This document shows positions 7,959 through 15,970 of a stretch of DNA of 22,374 nucleotides, piece after piece; within the stretch, counting starts at the first letter, position 1, and each line of letters opens with the position of its first letter. Origin of the DNA: Candidatus Methanosuratincola sp. (GTDB lineage: Archaea; Thermoproteota; Methanomethylicia; Methanomethylicales; Methanomethylicaceae). The notes below the pieces were generated by a model. It was not told the DNA's origin and made no database searches. It worked only from the letters and a program-made list of their open reading frames with translations. Both the position numbers and the translations under genes were made by a program. The DNA lies in assembly GCA_029907755.1 (NCBI GenBank), contig JARYLH010000009.1:1-22374 (forward strand), read 5' to 3'.

Positions 7959-10118
7959 TTGGGGAGCGAACGCGGTTGGATATTGGACGCCTACATCGAT
8001 GGACCCGGTGCGGTGGTCTGGATAAAGACCGAGGACGGGCGGGTCCTGCGCTTGAGGGATCGGTATGCTCCGTTCTTCCACGTGCTCTGCAGCCCAGGAT
8101 GCGAGGAAAGGATCGCGTACCGGATCTCCGAGTGCCCAGAGGTCAGGAGAGTCTGCGCTGAGGAGCTAATCCCATCTTTTGACGGTCGCGCCAGGCAGAT
8201 GTTGAAGGTAGAGGCTTGGGGGCTCCAACTCCGGCAGCTAGCCTTTGCGGCAAAGCAGATCCCTGGGGTCGAAGCCGTCTACAACCTTTCCTTCAGCCAT
8301 GTGCAGCGCTACCTCTTCACGAGGCTCAGGGCAGAGCCAACTTCTAGGGTCGAAGTTGACTGCGACGGGGACAGGCTTCTGGCGGTCAGGAAGCTGCAGG
8401 ATGAGGAGGGGCTGGCGCCTCCGCCATTCAGTCTGGCTGCTTTCGCCCCCCGGATGGAGAGGCGGGGCGGGCGGTGGGAGTTGAGGTCGGTCCGGTGCGC
8501 TTCATGCGGGTACGAAGCATCCGGAGGCGAGGTGCATGTACTGGAATCGTTTTTGGACCATCTCGCCTCCGAGGATCCTGACCTCGTCCTGATCCCCGAT
8601 ATGGACAGGCGGTTTTACCCTTCGGCACAATGGCTTTCAAAGAAGGATGGGGTGCCGCTCAGGCTGGGGAGGTGCGGAGATGCTTACAGGCGCCTCCAGG
8701 GTTCTGCAGCGGGCAGGGTCTTCCTAGGTCCGGTCTTCTACGGGTTCAGCGCCGACAGGTGGGGCATCGCCGGTCTCGTCGAGCGGTCCAGGTTCGCATT
8801 CGCCACGATGGGGCAGGCGACTAGGTGGCTCAGCAACAGGGCGATCGACTCCAGGACGTCGTTCGAGCTGATCAGCAGGGGGCACGCGGTGCCCGAGGAG
8901 GACTACAGGGAGTGTGCCAGGCCGCTGGGCGACCTCGCTGCCAGGGACAGGGGCGGGATCACCTTCACCCCCATCCCGGGCGTGCTCTACGAGAACGTCG
9001 CTGCCCTCGACTTCGACTCCCAATACCCCAGCCTGATCCTGAGGGACGGGATCAGCTACGAGAGCCCATACGGGAGCGGGGGCAGCGCCGGCAATCCTGG
9101 AGGCCTCTGCACCAGCGACGGCAGGGACAGGCCGATCCTCGGCTCTGTGCTCGAGGATTGGCTCAGGAGGCGAGTCGCGCTGAAGCGCCTCCGCAGGACC
9201 ATTGCTAAGGGCACGGACGAGCTGAGGTTCTGCGAGGAGCGGATAAGCGCGATCAAGATGATACTCGTCACCATATACGGGGTCTCGGGGTGCTGCAGGA
9301 ACCGCTTCGGTAACCCTGTGGTCTTCGAGGAGATCAACCTGAGGTCCAGGGAGACGATGTTGGCTGCCAAGAGGATCGCAGACGCAAGGGGATACCGCGT
9401 GATCTATGCCGATGTAGACTCGATCTTCGTGACCAGGCCTGGCGCGTCCCATGCTGAATACTCTGATCTCGCGGACGCCATCAGGTCGGAGACAGGGCTT
9501 TCCATATCGATCGACCGCCACTTCAAGTTCTTGGCATTCCCGAGGCTCAGGCGCGACCCGTCCTCGTCAGCGCTGAAGCGTTACTTCGGCGTGACCTACG
9601 ACGGCGAGGTCGTGGCGCGGGGCATAGAGATGCGGAGGGGGGACTTTCCTGAGGTGGTCAGGCGGTTCCAGGAGGGGCTGATAAGGGAGGTCTTCTCCTG
9701 CAGGGACTCCGAGGAAGTCCTCTCCTTGGGCATCTGCCGGGGGAAGGCACTTCTTGGGAAAGCCATCAGGGAGATCAGCGCTGGCATACCGTGCAAGGAA
9801 GACCTCGTGATTAGGAGGCGCCTAGGAAGGGAGCCGGGATCCTACAGGGTAAGCACGGCGGAGCGGTCTGCATCCCTCCAGCTGCTCGCCCTCGGGAGGG
9901 AAGCCTCTCCCGGCGAAGGGGTCGAGTTCATCCGCTCCAGCGCCTCCCACCCGAACCCCTTGTGCAGGGTAAGGATCCCGGATCTCTTCAAGGGCAACTT
10001 CGACAGGGCATATTATGCAAAGCTCCTGACCGAGGCTGCCAAGACTGTCTTCGAGAGCATCGGCGTCAGTGAGGTTGCTGGAAGCCAGCAGGCAAGCCTG
10101 GGGCTGTGGATGGGTTAG
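7959..10118 (+). CDS. Family B DNA polymerase, exonuclease-dead PolB2/Dpo2 type
   Basis: About 719 residues, shorter than replicative archaeal PolB. The polymerase motifs are intact. Motif A is DFDSQYPSL with D351. Motif B is KMILVTIYG with K433 and Y440-G441 (the usual Asn is Val). Motif C is ADVDS with D485 and D487, and the KRYFGV and RGIEMRRGDFP segments of the palm/thumb follow. The proofreading domain is present in outline but dead: the Exo I position has SLAAFAP instead of DIET (about 156-162), and Exo II reads PDLVLIPDMDRRFYP, with Phe at the catalytic Asp. A CASC pair sits near residue 180. This pattern fits PolB2/Dpo2; in Sulfolobus, Dpo2 is damage-induced and error-prone. TTG 7959 is ten bases after AAGGAGG; TTG 7950 is too close to it. 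The neighbouring pseudo-RadA suggests a joint role in damage tolerance (inference). Confidence 0.88.
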   Translation: MGSERGWILDAYIDGPGAVVWIKTEDGRVLRLRDRYAPFFHVLCSPGCEERIAYRISECPEVRRVCAEELIPSFDGRARQMLKVEAWGLQLRQLAFAAKQIPGVEAVYNLSFSHVQRYLFTRLRAEPTSRVEVDCDGDRLLAVRKLQDEEGLAPPPFSLAAFAPRMERRGGRWELRSVRCASCGYEASGGEVHVLESFLDHLASEDPDLVLIPDMDRRFYPSAQWLSKKDGVPLRLGRCGDAYRRLQGSAAGRVFLGPVFYGFSADRWGIAGLVERSRFAFATMGQATRWLSNRAIDSRTSFELISRGHAVPEEDYRECARPLGDLAARDRGGITFTPIPGVLYENVAALDFDSQYPSLILRDGISYESPYGSGGSAGNPGGLCTSDGRDRPILGSVLEDWLRRRVALKRLRRTIAKGTDELRFCEERISAIKMILVTIYGVSGCCRNRFGNPVVFEEINLRSRETMLAAKRIADARGYRVIYADVDSIFVTRPGASHAEYSDLADAIRSETGLSISIDRHFKFLAFPRLRRDPSSSALKRYFGVTYDGEVVARGIEMRRGDFPEVVRRFQEGLIREVFSCRDSEEVLSLGICRGKALLGKAIREISAGIPCKEDLVIRRRLGREPGSYRVSTAERSASLQLLALGREASPGEGVEFIRSSASHPNPLCRVRIPDLFKGNFDRAYYAKLLTEAAKTVFESIGVSEVAGSQQASLGLWMG

Positions 10119-10377
10119 CCCCGCCGGCGCTCTCCTGCCCCAAATCGTCCGGGCTCAAACAGGAAGCGTTTTACTTCAGGTTAGCAAGTTAAGTGCAGGT
10201 CTTAGATCATTTGGTGGGGCGATCAGGGCTTTTCGATGGGGAGCCTTGGGTCGAATACAGGACGCGAGTGGACTGCAATCCGCCACTTCAAGGTCAAAAA
10301 GCGATTCGGATTCCCCGAAATAATATTTTATGAGTTTCTTGGCAACTTTTATTAGCCCTCTTTAAGCATATACAATC
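10119..10377. promoter_or_regulatory. Intergenic region with symporter promoter
   Basis: A 259-base gap. TTTTATTA at 10347-10354 is a TATA element about 25-30 bases before GTG 10378, with no Shine-Dalgarno, so a leaderless transcript is likely. A small hairpin (TTCGG / CCGAA, about 10304-10318) lies upstream. I see no RNA gene and no strong terminator after the polymerase gene. Confidence 0.4.
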
Positions 10378-11781
10378 GTGATCAGCACAATCGACCTTGC
10401 CGTCATAGCTGCCTACATGGTCATCGTCTTCCTGATAGGCTTCATCTACAGGAAGTCCAGTTCGACATACGAATACATGGTCGCGGGAGGGCGCATGGGC
10501 TTCCTCTCTTCATATTCAACTTTTGCTGCGACCGCGATAGGCGCAGGCTTCGCGATGGGGATCATCGGCAATGTGTACCGGTTGGGGATCTCTGGTGCAT
10601 GGACCCTGCTTGCATTTGGGATCGGGTTCGCGATGGTATTTCTCATGATGCCTCGGGTTAGGGGGCTTGGCGAGAAGTACCGATTCACAACCCTGCCGGA
10701 GATGGTCGGAAAGAGGATGGGAAGGGGCGTCCGGGTGCTTGCGGGAATAGTTACGGTGGCGGGAATCTCTGGCTTCATCGCCGACAACTTCGTGGGTCTC
10801 GGGACGATCTTCAAGGTCTACTTTGGCATAGAACTCTGGGTCGGGATATTTGTGGCTGCGGCGATAACCGCCTCTTACACCGTTCTCGGAGGTCAGGTCG
10901 CCGTCATCAGGACTGACGTGATACAGTGGGCAATAGCGGCATTCGGGATAGCCTTCATTGTGTTGCCGCTGGCTTTGGCGGGCGCAGGAGGCTGGGAAAA
11001 CATTGCCTCGAGCCTCCCCCCTGACCGCCTGAGCCTATCGTCCCTTTCCGCCTACGCGATAGCCGGCGGGCTGACCTCGATGGTCTTCGGTGTGCAGTTC
11101 CAGAATCACTTGGTTCAGAGGCAGTGGATCGCCAAGGACAGGAAGGTCCTGCTTAGGTCAGCAGTTCTGGCAAACCTCACGTTCTTCCTCTGGGCAGCCG
11201 TCTGCACAGCTATAGGTCTTGCTGGTGCGGTGGCATTCCCAACCCTCGCTTCGGCGCAGTCGCTCCTGCCGTTTCTGATAAATGAGGTTGTACCCGCAGG
11301 CCTCAGCGGCTTCGTCATCGCCTCCCTCCTCTCAATCATCATGTCGAGCGTAGACTCCTTCCTGATTGGTGTCTCCTCGAGCCTCTCGAAGGACATAGTG
11401 GGCGTTGCCTTCCCTGGCATGGAAGACAGGCGGATGCTCCAGGTGACTAGGTTGAGTGCCCTGCTCCTCACGCTCCTTGCGGTCGGGATCGCGATCATCT
11501 ACCCCGACATCTTGGGTCTGATTGTGGCTTTCTTCTCCACAATCGCCAGCGGGCTCGGTGTCCCGGTCCTTGCTACGCTGTTCTGGAGGAGGGCAACGCC
11601 AGCGGGCGTCGCGGCAGGGATAATTGCAGGCTCGGCTGTGGCGCTTTATCTGCGCCTGACAGCATCGCCATTCGACCCATCGCTTGCAGGCGTCCCTGTC
11701 AGCCTTGCAGCGACCGTGCTCATCAGCCCGATCACGGATCCCCAGCCTGAGCCGCTGATCGACGAGTACTTCGGTAAATGA
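10378..11781 (+). CDS. Sodium:solute symporter (SSS family)
   Basis: A 467-residue carrier with about 12-13 hydrophobic helices. Family signs are the start DLAVIAAYMVIVFLIGFIYR followed by S..YMVAGGRMGF (compare S..dFfLAGR), TVLGGQVAVIRTDVIQW, which matches the G-G-..AV..TD..Q signature, and MSSVDSFLIGVSSSLSKDI, the region that carries sodium ligands in LeuT-fold symporters. The C-terminus ends soon after the last helix with SPITDPQPE. Family members import organic acids, sugars, proline, pantothenate or urea with Na+; the substrate cannot be read from sequence. The adjacent hydrolase and acyl-CoA-ligase-like genes hint at a carboxylic acid. The GTG start lies at the predicted transcription start. 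Confidence 0.9.
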   Translation: MISTIDLAVIAAYMVIVFLIGFIYRKSSSTYEYMVAGGRMGFLSSYSTFAATAIGAGFAMGIIGNVYRLGISGAWTLLAFGIGFAMVFLMMPRVRGLGEKYRFTTLPEMVGKRMGRGVRVLAGIVTVAGISGFIADNFVGLGTIFKVYFGIELWVGIFVAAAITASYTVLGGQVAVIRTDVIQWAIAAFGIAFIVLPLALAGAGGWENIASSLPPDRLSLSSLSAYAIAGGLTSMVFGVQFQNHLVQRQWIAKDRKVLLRSAVLANLTFFLWAAVCTAIGLAGAVAFPTLASAQSLLPFLINEVVPAGLSGFVIASLLSIIMSSVDSFLIGVSSSLSKDIVGVAFPGMEDRRMLQVTRLSALLLTLLAVGIAIIYPDILGLIVAFFSTIASGLGVPVLATLFWRRATPAGVAAGIIAGSAVALYLRLTASPFDPSLAGVPVSLAATVLISPITDPQPEPLIDEYFGK

Positions 11782-11822
11782 TGGTCGGTGGACAGATAAA
11801 AAAGAAGAAAGAGGTACCTGGG

Positions 11823-12809
11823 ATGAAATTCAGCAGGAGAAAAAAAGTTCTGGCATCAGCGCTTGCAATCGCACTGATCGCGTTCTTGGTGGTGCCGTTC
11901 TTGATACCGATCCCGCCGCTCGCAGGAACATTCCCGCCAGATAGGCTCGGGAAATCCGACAGCCGTTTCGCACTAGTGAACGGGATAAAAGTGCATTACA
12001 AGATGTACGGGTCGGGGGAGCCCGTGATCGTCCTCATGCATGGCTTCGGAGCCTATTCCTTCTCCTTCGACCCCGTGATGCAGCCCCTCTCCGAATACGG
12101 CACGGTTATCGCATTCGACAGGCCGGCGTTCGGCTTCACCGAGCGCCCCATCCTGGACGGCTGGGAAGGCCCGAACCCTTATACTAACGAGTTCGCGGCT
12201 GACCTGGCTGTAGGCCTCATGGACGAGCTGGGCATAGGCAAGGCGATCCTGGTCGGGCATTCTGCTGGAGGGGCTGTCGCAATCCTCACGTACTACCGCC
12301 ACCCTGAGAGGGTGAGCGCTTTGATACTCGAGGACGCCGCAGTCTACGGGGGCGGGGCACCCTGGTACATCAGCCCCTTCCTTTGGCTGCCTCAGGTCCA
12401 GAGGCTCGGCCCGCTCCTGGTCAGGGGGATCGCTGGGGATAGCGGGATAAGCACAATTTACCTTGCGTGGCACGACGACTCCAAGATAACCCCTGACATC
12501 ATCGAGGGCTACCGGAGGCCGCTGATGGCTGACGGATGGGACTATGCTCTCTGGCAGTACACGCTCGCCTCGGGGAGGTCGGACCTGAAATCGAACCTTA
12601 GCAGCATCTCTGTGCCGGTGCTAGTCATGACCGGCTCCGATGACAAGATAGTGCCGCCAACCAACGCATTCAGCCTTGCGGAGGAGATACCCTGGTCCTC
12701 CTTCGTCGTGATACCTGACTGTGGGCACATCCCCCACGAAGAAACCCCTCAGGAGTTTTTGGGCGCAGTGATCTCTTTCCTGCGCGCAAGCAGCCTGGCA
12801 TCCTGGTGA
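11823..12809 (+). CDS. Membrane-anchored alpha/beta hydrolase
   Basis: A 328-residue alpha/beta hydrolase. The N-terminus (FSRRKKVLASALAIALIAFL) is a basic patch plus one hydrophobic helix, an uncleaved anchor or signal peptide, so the catalytic domain probably faces outward. The oxyanion motif HGFGAYSFSF is followed by GHSAGG with nucleophile S147. The acid is D274 in GSDDKIVP and the base H302 in CGHIPHEE, so the triad is complete. A cap region lies at about 185-250. It may be an esterase, haloperoxidase-like enzyme or C-C hydrolase. ATG 11823 is chosen for GAGGT seven bases before it; a longer frame from 11778 overlaps the symporter stop but adds only a Lys-rich leader. The spacing suggests cotranscription with the symporter, and it may release a substrate that the symporter imports (inference). 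Confidence 0.88.
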   Translation: MKFSRRKKVLASALAIALIAFLVVPFLIPIPPLAGTFPPDRLGKSDSRFALVNGIKVHYKMYGSGEPVIVLMHGFGAYSFSFDPVMQPLSEYGTVIAFDRPAFGFTERPILDGWEGPNPYTNEFAADLAVGLMDELGIGKAILVGHSAGGAVAILTYYRHPERVSALILEDAAVYGGGAPWYISPFLWLPQVQRLGPLLVRGIAGDSGISTIYLAWHDDSKITPDIIEGYRRPLMADGWDYALWQYTLASGRSDLKSNLSSISVPVLVMTGSDDKIVPPTNAFSLAEEIPWSSFVVIPDCGHIPHEETPQEFLGAVISFLRASSLASW

Positions 12810-12827
12810 AATCGAGAGGACTGCCAA

Positions 12828-12836
12828 GCTTTTTCT
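12828..12836 (+). terminator. T-rich terminator after hydrolase gene
   Basis: Five T (12830-12834) followed by C follow the stop codon by about 20 bases. This is a weaker tract than the CC-T7 sites elsewhere, so read-through into the next gene is possible. Confidence 0.3.
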
Positions 12837-12904
12837 ATCAGTCTTGCGTAAGTGATCATGCGCTTCGCGCGATGTATGCAAGTCCAGCCCCCAGGTAGAT
12901 CATA

Positions 12905-14167
12905 TTGATAGTTCTCAAGGAAATAAATGACTATGACCGGCTCGACCCCGAGTTCAGGGACAAGGTAAACTCTTACATCTGCTTTGCGCGCTGGTACGTG
13001 CCATACTACAGGCGGTCTCTGCAGGACTTCTGTGCGGACTTCAGCAGGTACTACGAGATGCCGTTCACGAAGGACGACTCCCTGTCGTCCGACCCCCTTT
13101 CCTTCGTCGCATTCCAGGACAGGGTCGTCCGTGCGACCGCCTCGGGTGGGACCTCAGGGAAGCGGAAGATGATCTTCAGGACCGAGGAGGACCTCGAGCG
13201 GAGCGTCGATACCGTGACGAAAGTCTTCCGCGGTGCGGGCGTTAAGAGAGGCGACAGGATAGCAATCCTCCAGCCCTTCGACATGTGGAACACCGGGCAC
13301 CATGCGATGGCGGCTTTCCAGCGGATAGGAGCGCTGAGCTTCCCGTTGGGACTCTCTGGGACAGACGAATACGTCCTCTGGCTCTTGGAGAAGCTCTGCT
13401 GCAACATCTTGTTTGCGACACCCTCCCGTGCTTCCTTCATAGCGTCGCTGGGTAAGGGGGGGTTCTGCCTCGAGAGGGTGCTCTGCACCGGCGAGCCGAT
13501 ACTTGAGGCGCACCGCGAGTCCGTCAGGAATGCTTGGGGAGCCGAGATCTTCGGGACCTACGGCACCGAGGAGTTCGACGGGATAGCTTACGAGTGCGCG
13601 GCTCACGACGGTTACCACCTCGTGGACGATGATCTCATCGTTGAGATAGTTGATCCCGAGACCCTTATGCCTGCAGGGGGGCGCACAGGCCTTCTCGTAC
13701 TGAGCAAGATAAACCGCACCGGTACTGTGCTTCTCAGGTACGCCGTCGGCGACATCGTTGAGGTAGACGAGAAGCCCTGCAGGTGCGGGTCGAGCGCACC
13801 CCGGCTGAAGTTCATCAGGCGGGCTTCGGAGAGCATCTACCTGTACAACGGGCTGAAGATCTCCCTGCAGCCCATAGAGGGCGCCATCAGATCCGTGCTC
13901 GGCTCTGTGCCGATATACCAGATCATCCTGGAGGGCGGCGGAGGGAAGGAGAGGATGAGGCTGATCATACAGAAGAGCGGATCAGACGACGTGCGAGATC
14001 AAGTCCTAAGGTCCGTCCTCTCCTCGATCCCTGACCTTGAGGAGGCTTACGCCTTGGACAAGACCGTGGATATCCAGGTAGTTCTGGACGGATCCTTCTC
14101 CTCGTTCTCGACGACCAGGAGGGGCAAGCTGCCAAGGGTAGTCGACAGGAGGCAGTCCCCGCCTTAG
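12905..14167 (+). CDS. Phenylacetate-CoA-ligase-like adenylate-forming enzyme
   Basis: A 420-residue ANL-superfamily enzyme closest to the PaaK branch. The P-loop-like A3 motif is TASGGTSGKRK (PaaK: SSGTTGKPT), and later come FGTYGTEEFDG (compare YG.TE), RYAVGDIVEVD followed by CRCGSSAPRL (compare the R.GD motif and the Cys-rich segment of PaaK enzymes), and a C-terminal subdomain beginning IYLYNGLKISLQPIE. It should activate a carboxylic acid with ATP to an acyl-AMP, then usually to a CoA thioester. The motif order and length match PaaK; the acid is unknown. TTG 12905 is supported by AGGT eight bases upstream and by residues matching the family from the N-terminus. It ends 24 bases from the convergent FMN reductase gene. 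It probably belongs functionally with the symporter and hydrolase. Confidence 0.85.
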   Translation: MIVLKEINDYDRLDPEFRDKVNSYICFARWYVPYYRRSLQDFCADFSRYYEMPFTKDDSLSSDPLSFVAFQDRVVRATASGGTSGKRKMIFRTEEDLERSVDTVTKVFRGAGVKRGDRIAILQPFDMWNTGHHAMAAFQRIGALSFPLGLSGTDEYVLWLLEKLCCNILFATPSRASFIASLGKGGFCLERVLCTGEPILEAHRESVRNAWGAEIFGTYGTEEFDGIAYECAAHDGYHLVDDDLIVEIVDPETLMPAGGRTGLLVLSKINRTGTVLLRYAVGDIVEVDEKPCRCGSSAPRLKFIRRASESIYLYNGLKISLQPIEGAIRSVLGSVPIYQIILEGGGGKERMRLIIQKSGSDDVRDQVLRSVLSSIPDLEEAYALDKTVDIQVVLDGSFSSFSTTRRGKLPRVVDRRQSPP

Positions 14168-14191
14168 GTATGCCGACAGTGGCTGATTGGA

Positions 14192-14761
14192 TCAGCCTCC
14201 TCCGTCCTGCGCATTCCTGCATTTCAGCTTTGCCGTAAGCTCCCTGAGGGACTCGAGCAGCTCTGTCAGCTTTTCCTTGAGCCTCTCGTCGACTATCCTC
14301 CCATGCTCATCGAACTTTTTGTCTGCATTCGGGACGAATAGCTCCGGGTATACTAGCGCATGCATCCCGAGCCCAACGCATATCTGCCTCAGGTGGTACT
14401 GCGCCCTCGAAGTCCCCATCGACCCCGTGGAAGCCCCTGCTATCGCTACGGGCTTCCCCTCGAACGGGCTCTCTTCAAACGGCCTGGACGCCCAGTCGAT
14501 CGCGTTCTTGAGTACGCCTGGGACCGAATAGTTGTATTCGGGCGTGCAGAACAGCAGCGCATCGGCTGATCTCACCTTCTCCTTGAGCGCTATGACCCCC
14601 TCGGGAGGGGACTCCTCGAGATCTTGGTTGAATGGCGGTATGCCGTCCAGATCAAAGATCTCTACCTCGATCCCTTCTGGGGCGAGATCCTTCGCGTTGA
14701 GTGCGAGCGCCCTGTTGTATGAGCCTCTCCTGATGCTCCCTGGGATTGCTAAAACCTTCAT
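14192..14761 (-). CDS. NADPH-dependent FMN reductase family flavoprotein
   Basis: A 189-residue flavodoxin-fold protein. It opens MKVLAIPGSIRRGSYNRAL, where GS-R..S.N is the phosphate-binding loop for FMN in the NADPH-dependent FMN reductase family (PF03358: ChrR, SsuE, ArsH relatives). TPEYNYSVPGVLKNAIDW is the second family signature, and AGASTGSMGTSRAQYHLR the third. Its start faces the arsenite carrier gene across about 150 bases, so it may be the local counterpart of ArsH or a quinone or metalloid reductase. It is shorter than typical ArsH and lacks its N-terminal extension, so I keep the general name. The start at 14761 follows a GTGAT ribosome-binding site; upstream in-frame codons on this strand overlap the promoter and are not used. 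Confidence 0.88.
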   Translation of the reverse strand: MKVLAIPGSIRRGSYNRALALNAKDLAPEGIEVEIFDLDGIPPFNQDLEESPPEGVIALKEKVRSADALLFCTPEYNYSVPGVLKNAIDWASRPFEESPFEGKPVAIAGASTGSMGTSRAQYHLRQICVGLGMHALVYPELFVPNADKKFDEHGRIVDERLKEKLTELLESLRELTAKLKCRNAQDGGG

Positions 14762-14910
14762 GCAAACCATCACGTAATTGATCGGGCTAATAGCAGATAA
14801 ATTATGCCGACGCGTTTCCACGAGGCTGAACCCGGGATCCGCAACCAATGCTCTTAAATAGTCATATTCACAATTCTCGATTAATAATACGCTGTTATGT
14901 GGTGTTCCAG
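14762..14910. promoter_or_regulatory. Divergent promoters: FMN reductase / ACR3
   Basis: For the minus strand, the TATA element reads ATTTATCT (complement of 14795-14802), about 35 bases before the ATG, giving a leader of about 12 bases with a GTGAT RBS. For the plus strand, CTTAAATA at 14853-14860 predicts a start near 14885, and GGTG at 14901-14904 is six bases before ATG 14911. I looked for an ArsR-type dyad and found none that is convincing. No regulator gene adjoins. Confidence 0.5.
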
Positions 14911-15960
14911 ATGTCAGAGGTAAAGTTCGGTGTGTGGGAAAAATACCTTAGCGCATGGGTCTTCCTTTTCATCGTGGCAGGCATAGCCGTAGGGCGGCTC
15001 TTCCCTGGCATATCTGACCTGCTGGGGCAGTTCTCAATAGCCTATGTGAATGTGCCGATTGCGATCTGCCTCTTCGCCATGATCTACCCGATAATGGTGC
15101 AGATCGACTTCAGGGAGGTTATCAGGGCAGGGAAGACCCCGAAGCCAATCGCGGCTACCCTCTTCGTGAACTGGGCGATAAAGCCATTCACCATGGCTTT
15201 CTTCGGCTGGGCATTCCTGCTGGTGATGTTTTCGCCGTTCATACCCAATTCTCTGGCCACGCAATACCAGTACGGGCTCATCCTGCTCGGCGTGGCTCCC
15301 TGCACGGCAATGGTTTTGGTTTGGAGCTACCTTGCCAGGGGGAATATGGGGCACACCCTAGTGATGGTCGCAATAAACTCGCTGACGATGGTTGCCCTGT
15401 ACGCCCCCCTCGCGGTGTTCCTGCTGGGCATATCTGGGATTTCGATACCCTGGGAGACGATAGGGTTCGCAATAACCATGTACATACTCCTGCCGCTGAT
15501 AGCGGGCTTCTACACGAGGAGGTACGCCCTGAAGCGCAAAGGGATCGATTGGCTCAACACCTCGCTGAAGCCGAAGCTCGGCAGGGCATCGATCATAGCG
15601 CTCCTCGTAACGCTGGTCATTCTCTTCTCGACCCAAGGCTATGTCATCTTGGAGCAGCCGCTGGTCATAGGCATGATCGCGGTACCCATCTTCGTCAACA
15701 TACTCGTGATCTTCCTCATAGCTTACGCGATCTCCAAGGCGATAGGGCTTCCCTACGAGGATGCTGCGCCCACAGCACTCATCGGCGGGAGCAACCACTT
15801 TGAGGTAGCCATTGCAGTGGCGATAACCCTGTTCGGGCTCGAGTCTGGTGCAGCCCTCTCCACAGTGGTCGGAGTGCTCACGGAGGTCCCATTCATGCTG
15901 CTGCTGGTTTACCTGTGCAAGGCCACGAGAGGATGGTTCAAGGCAAAGGGCAGGAACTGA
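14911..15960 (+). CDS. acr3: ACR3-type arsenite efflux carrier
   Basis: A 349-residue membrane protein with about ten helices, the usual size and topology of ACR3 (BASS superfamily, Acr3/ArsB COG0798). Diagnostic features are VAPCTAMVLVWSYLARGN, carrying C131, the conserved helix-4 cysteine needed for arsenite transport, and ALIGGSNHFEVAIAVAITLF, with the conserved glutamate. The N-terminus EKYLSAWVFLFIVAGIAVG is typical. It exports arsenite (or antimonite) using the proton gradient. ATG 14911 has GGTG six bases upstream; the frame is open back to 14848 but that part covers the promoter. No ArsR, ArsC or ArsA lies in the window; the divergent FMN reductase is the only likely partner. Confidence 0.93.
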   Translation: MSEVKFGVWEKYLSAWVFLFIVAGIAVGRLFPGISDLLGQFSIAYVNVPIAICLFAMIYPIMVQIDFREVIRAGKTPKPIAATLFVNWAIKPFTMAFFGWAFLLVMFSPFIPNSLATQYQYGLILLGVAPCTAMVLVWSYLARGNMGHTLVMVAINSLTMVALYAPLAVFLLGISGISIPWETIGFAITMYILLPLIAGFYTRRYALKRKGIDWLNTSLKPKLGRASIIALLVTLVILFSTQGYVILEQPLVIGMIAVPIFVNILVIFLIAYAISKAIGLPYEDAAPTALIGGSNHFEVAIAVAITLFGLESGAALSTVVGVLTEVPFMLLLVYLCKATRGWFKAKGRN

Positions 15961-15970
15961 CCTTTTTTTA
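15961..15970 (+). terminator. CC-T7 terminator after acr3
   Basis: CC followed by seven T (15963-15969) begins right after the stop codon and overlaps the stop codon of the convergent phosphoglycerate mutase gene. The two genes are packed tail to tail with seven bases between stops. Confidence 0.6.

Noticed and set aside
7756..8025. An 89-residue open frame before the polymerase, considered as a small upstream gene.
   Set aside because: It overlaps the polymerase start in another frame, has no RBS, and no codon pattern like the neighbours.
8724..9521. A 265-residue open frame antisense to the polymerase gene.
   Set aside because: Long antisense frames are expected in GC-rich coding DNA. The sense frame holds all polymerase motifs, and the antisense product is low-complexity in Pro, Ala and Arg.
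1026..10377. tRNA, SRP RNA, RNase P RNA or box C/D RNA genes in the longer gaps.
   Set aside because: No T-loop, B-box, SRP or C/D box motif in a workable arrangement was found by eye. A covariance-model search would be decisive.
14762..14910. An ArsR operator between the two arsenic-related genes.
   Set aside because: I found no convincing dyad in the region, only AT-rich promoter sequence.
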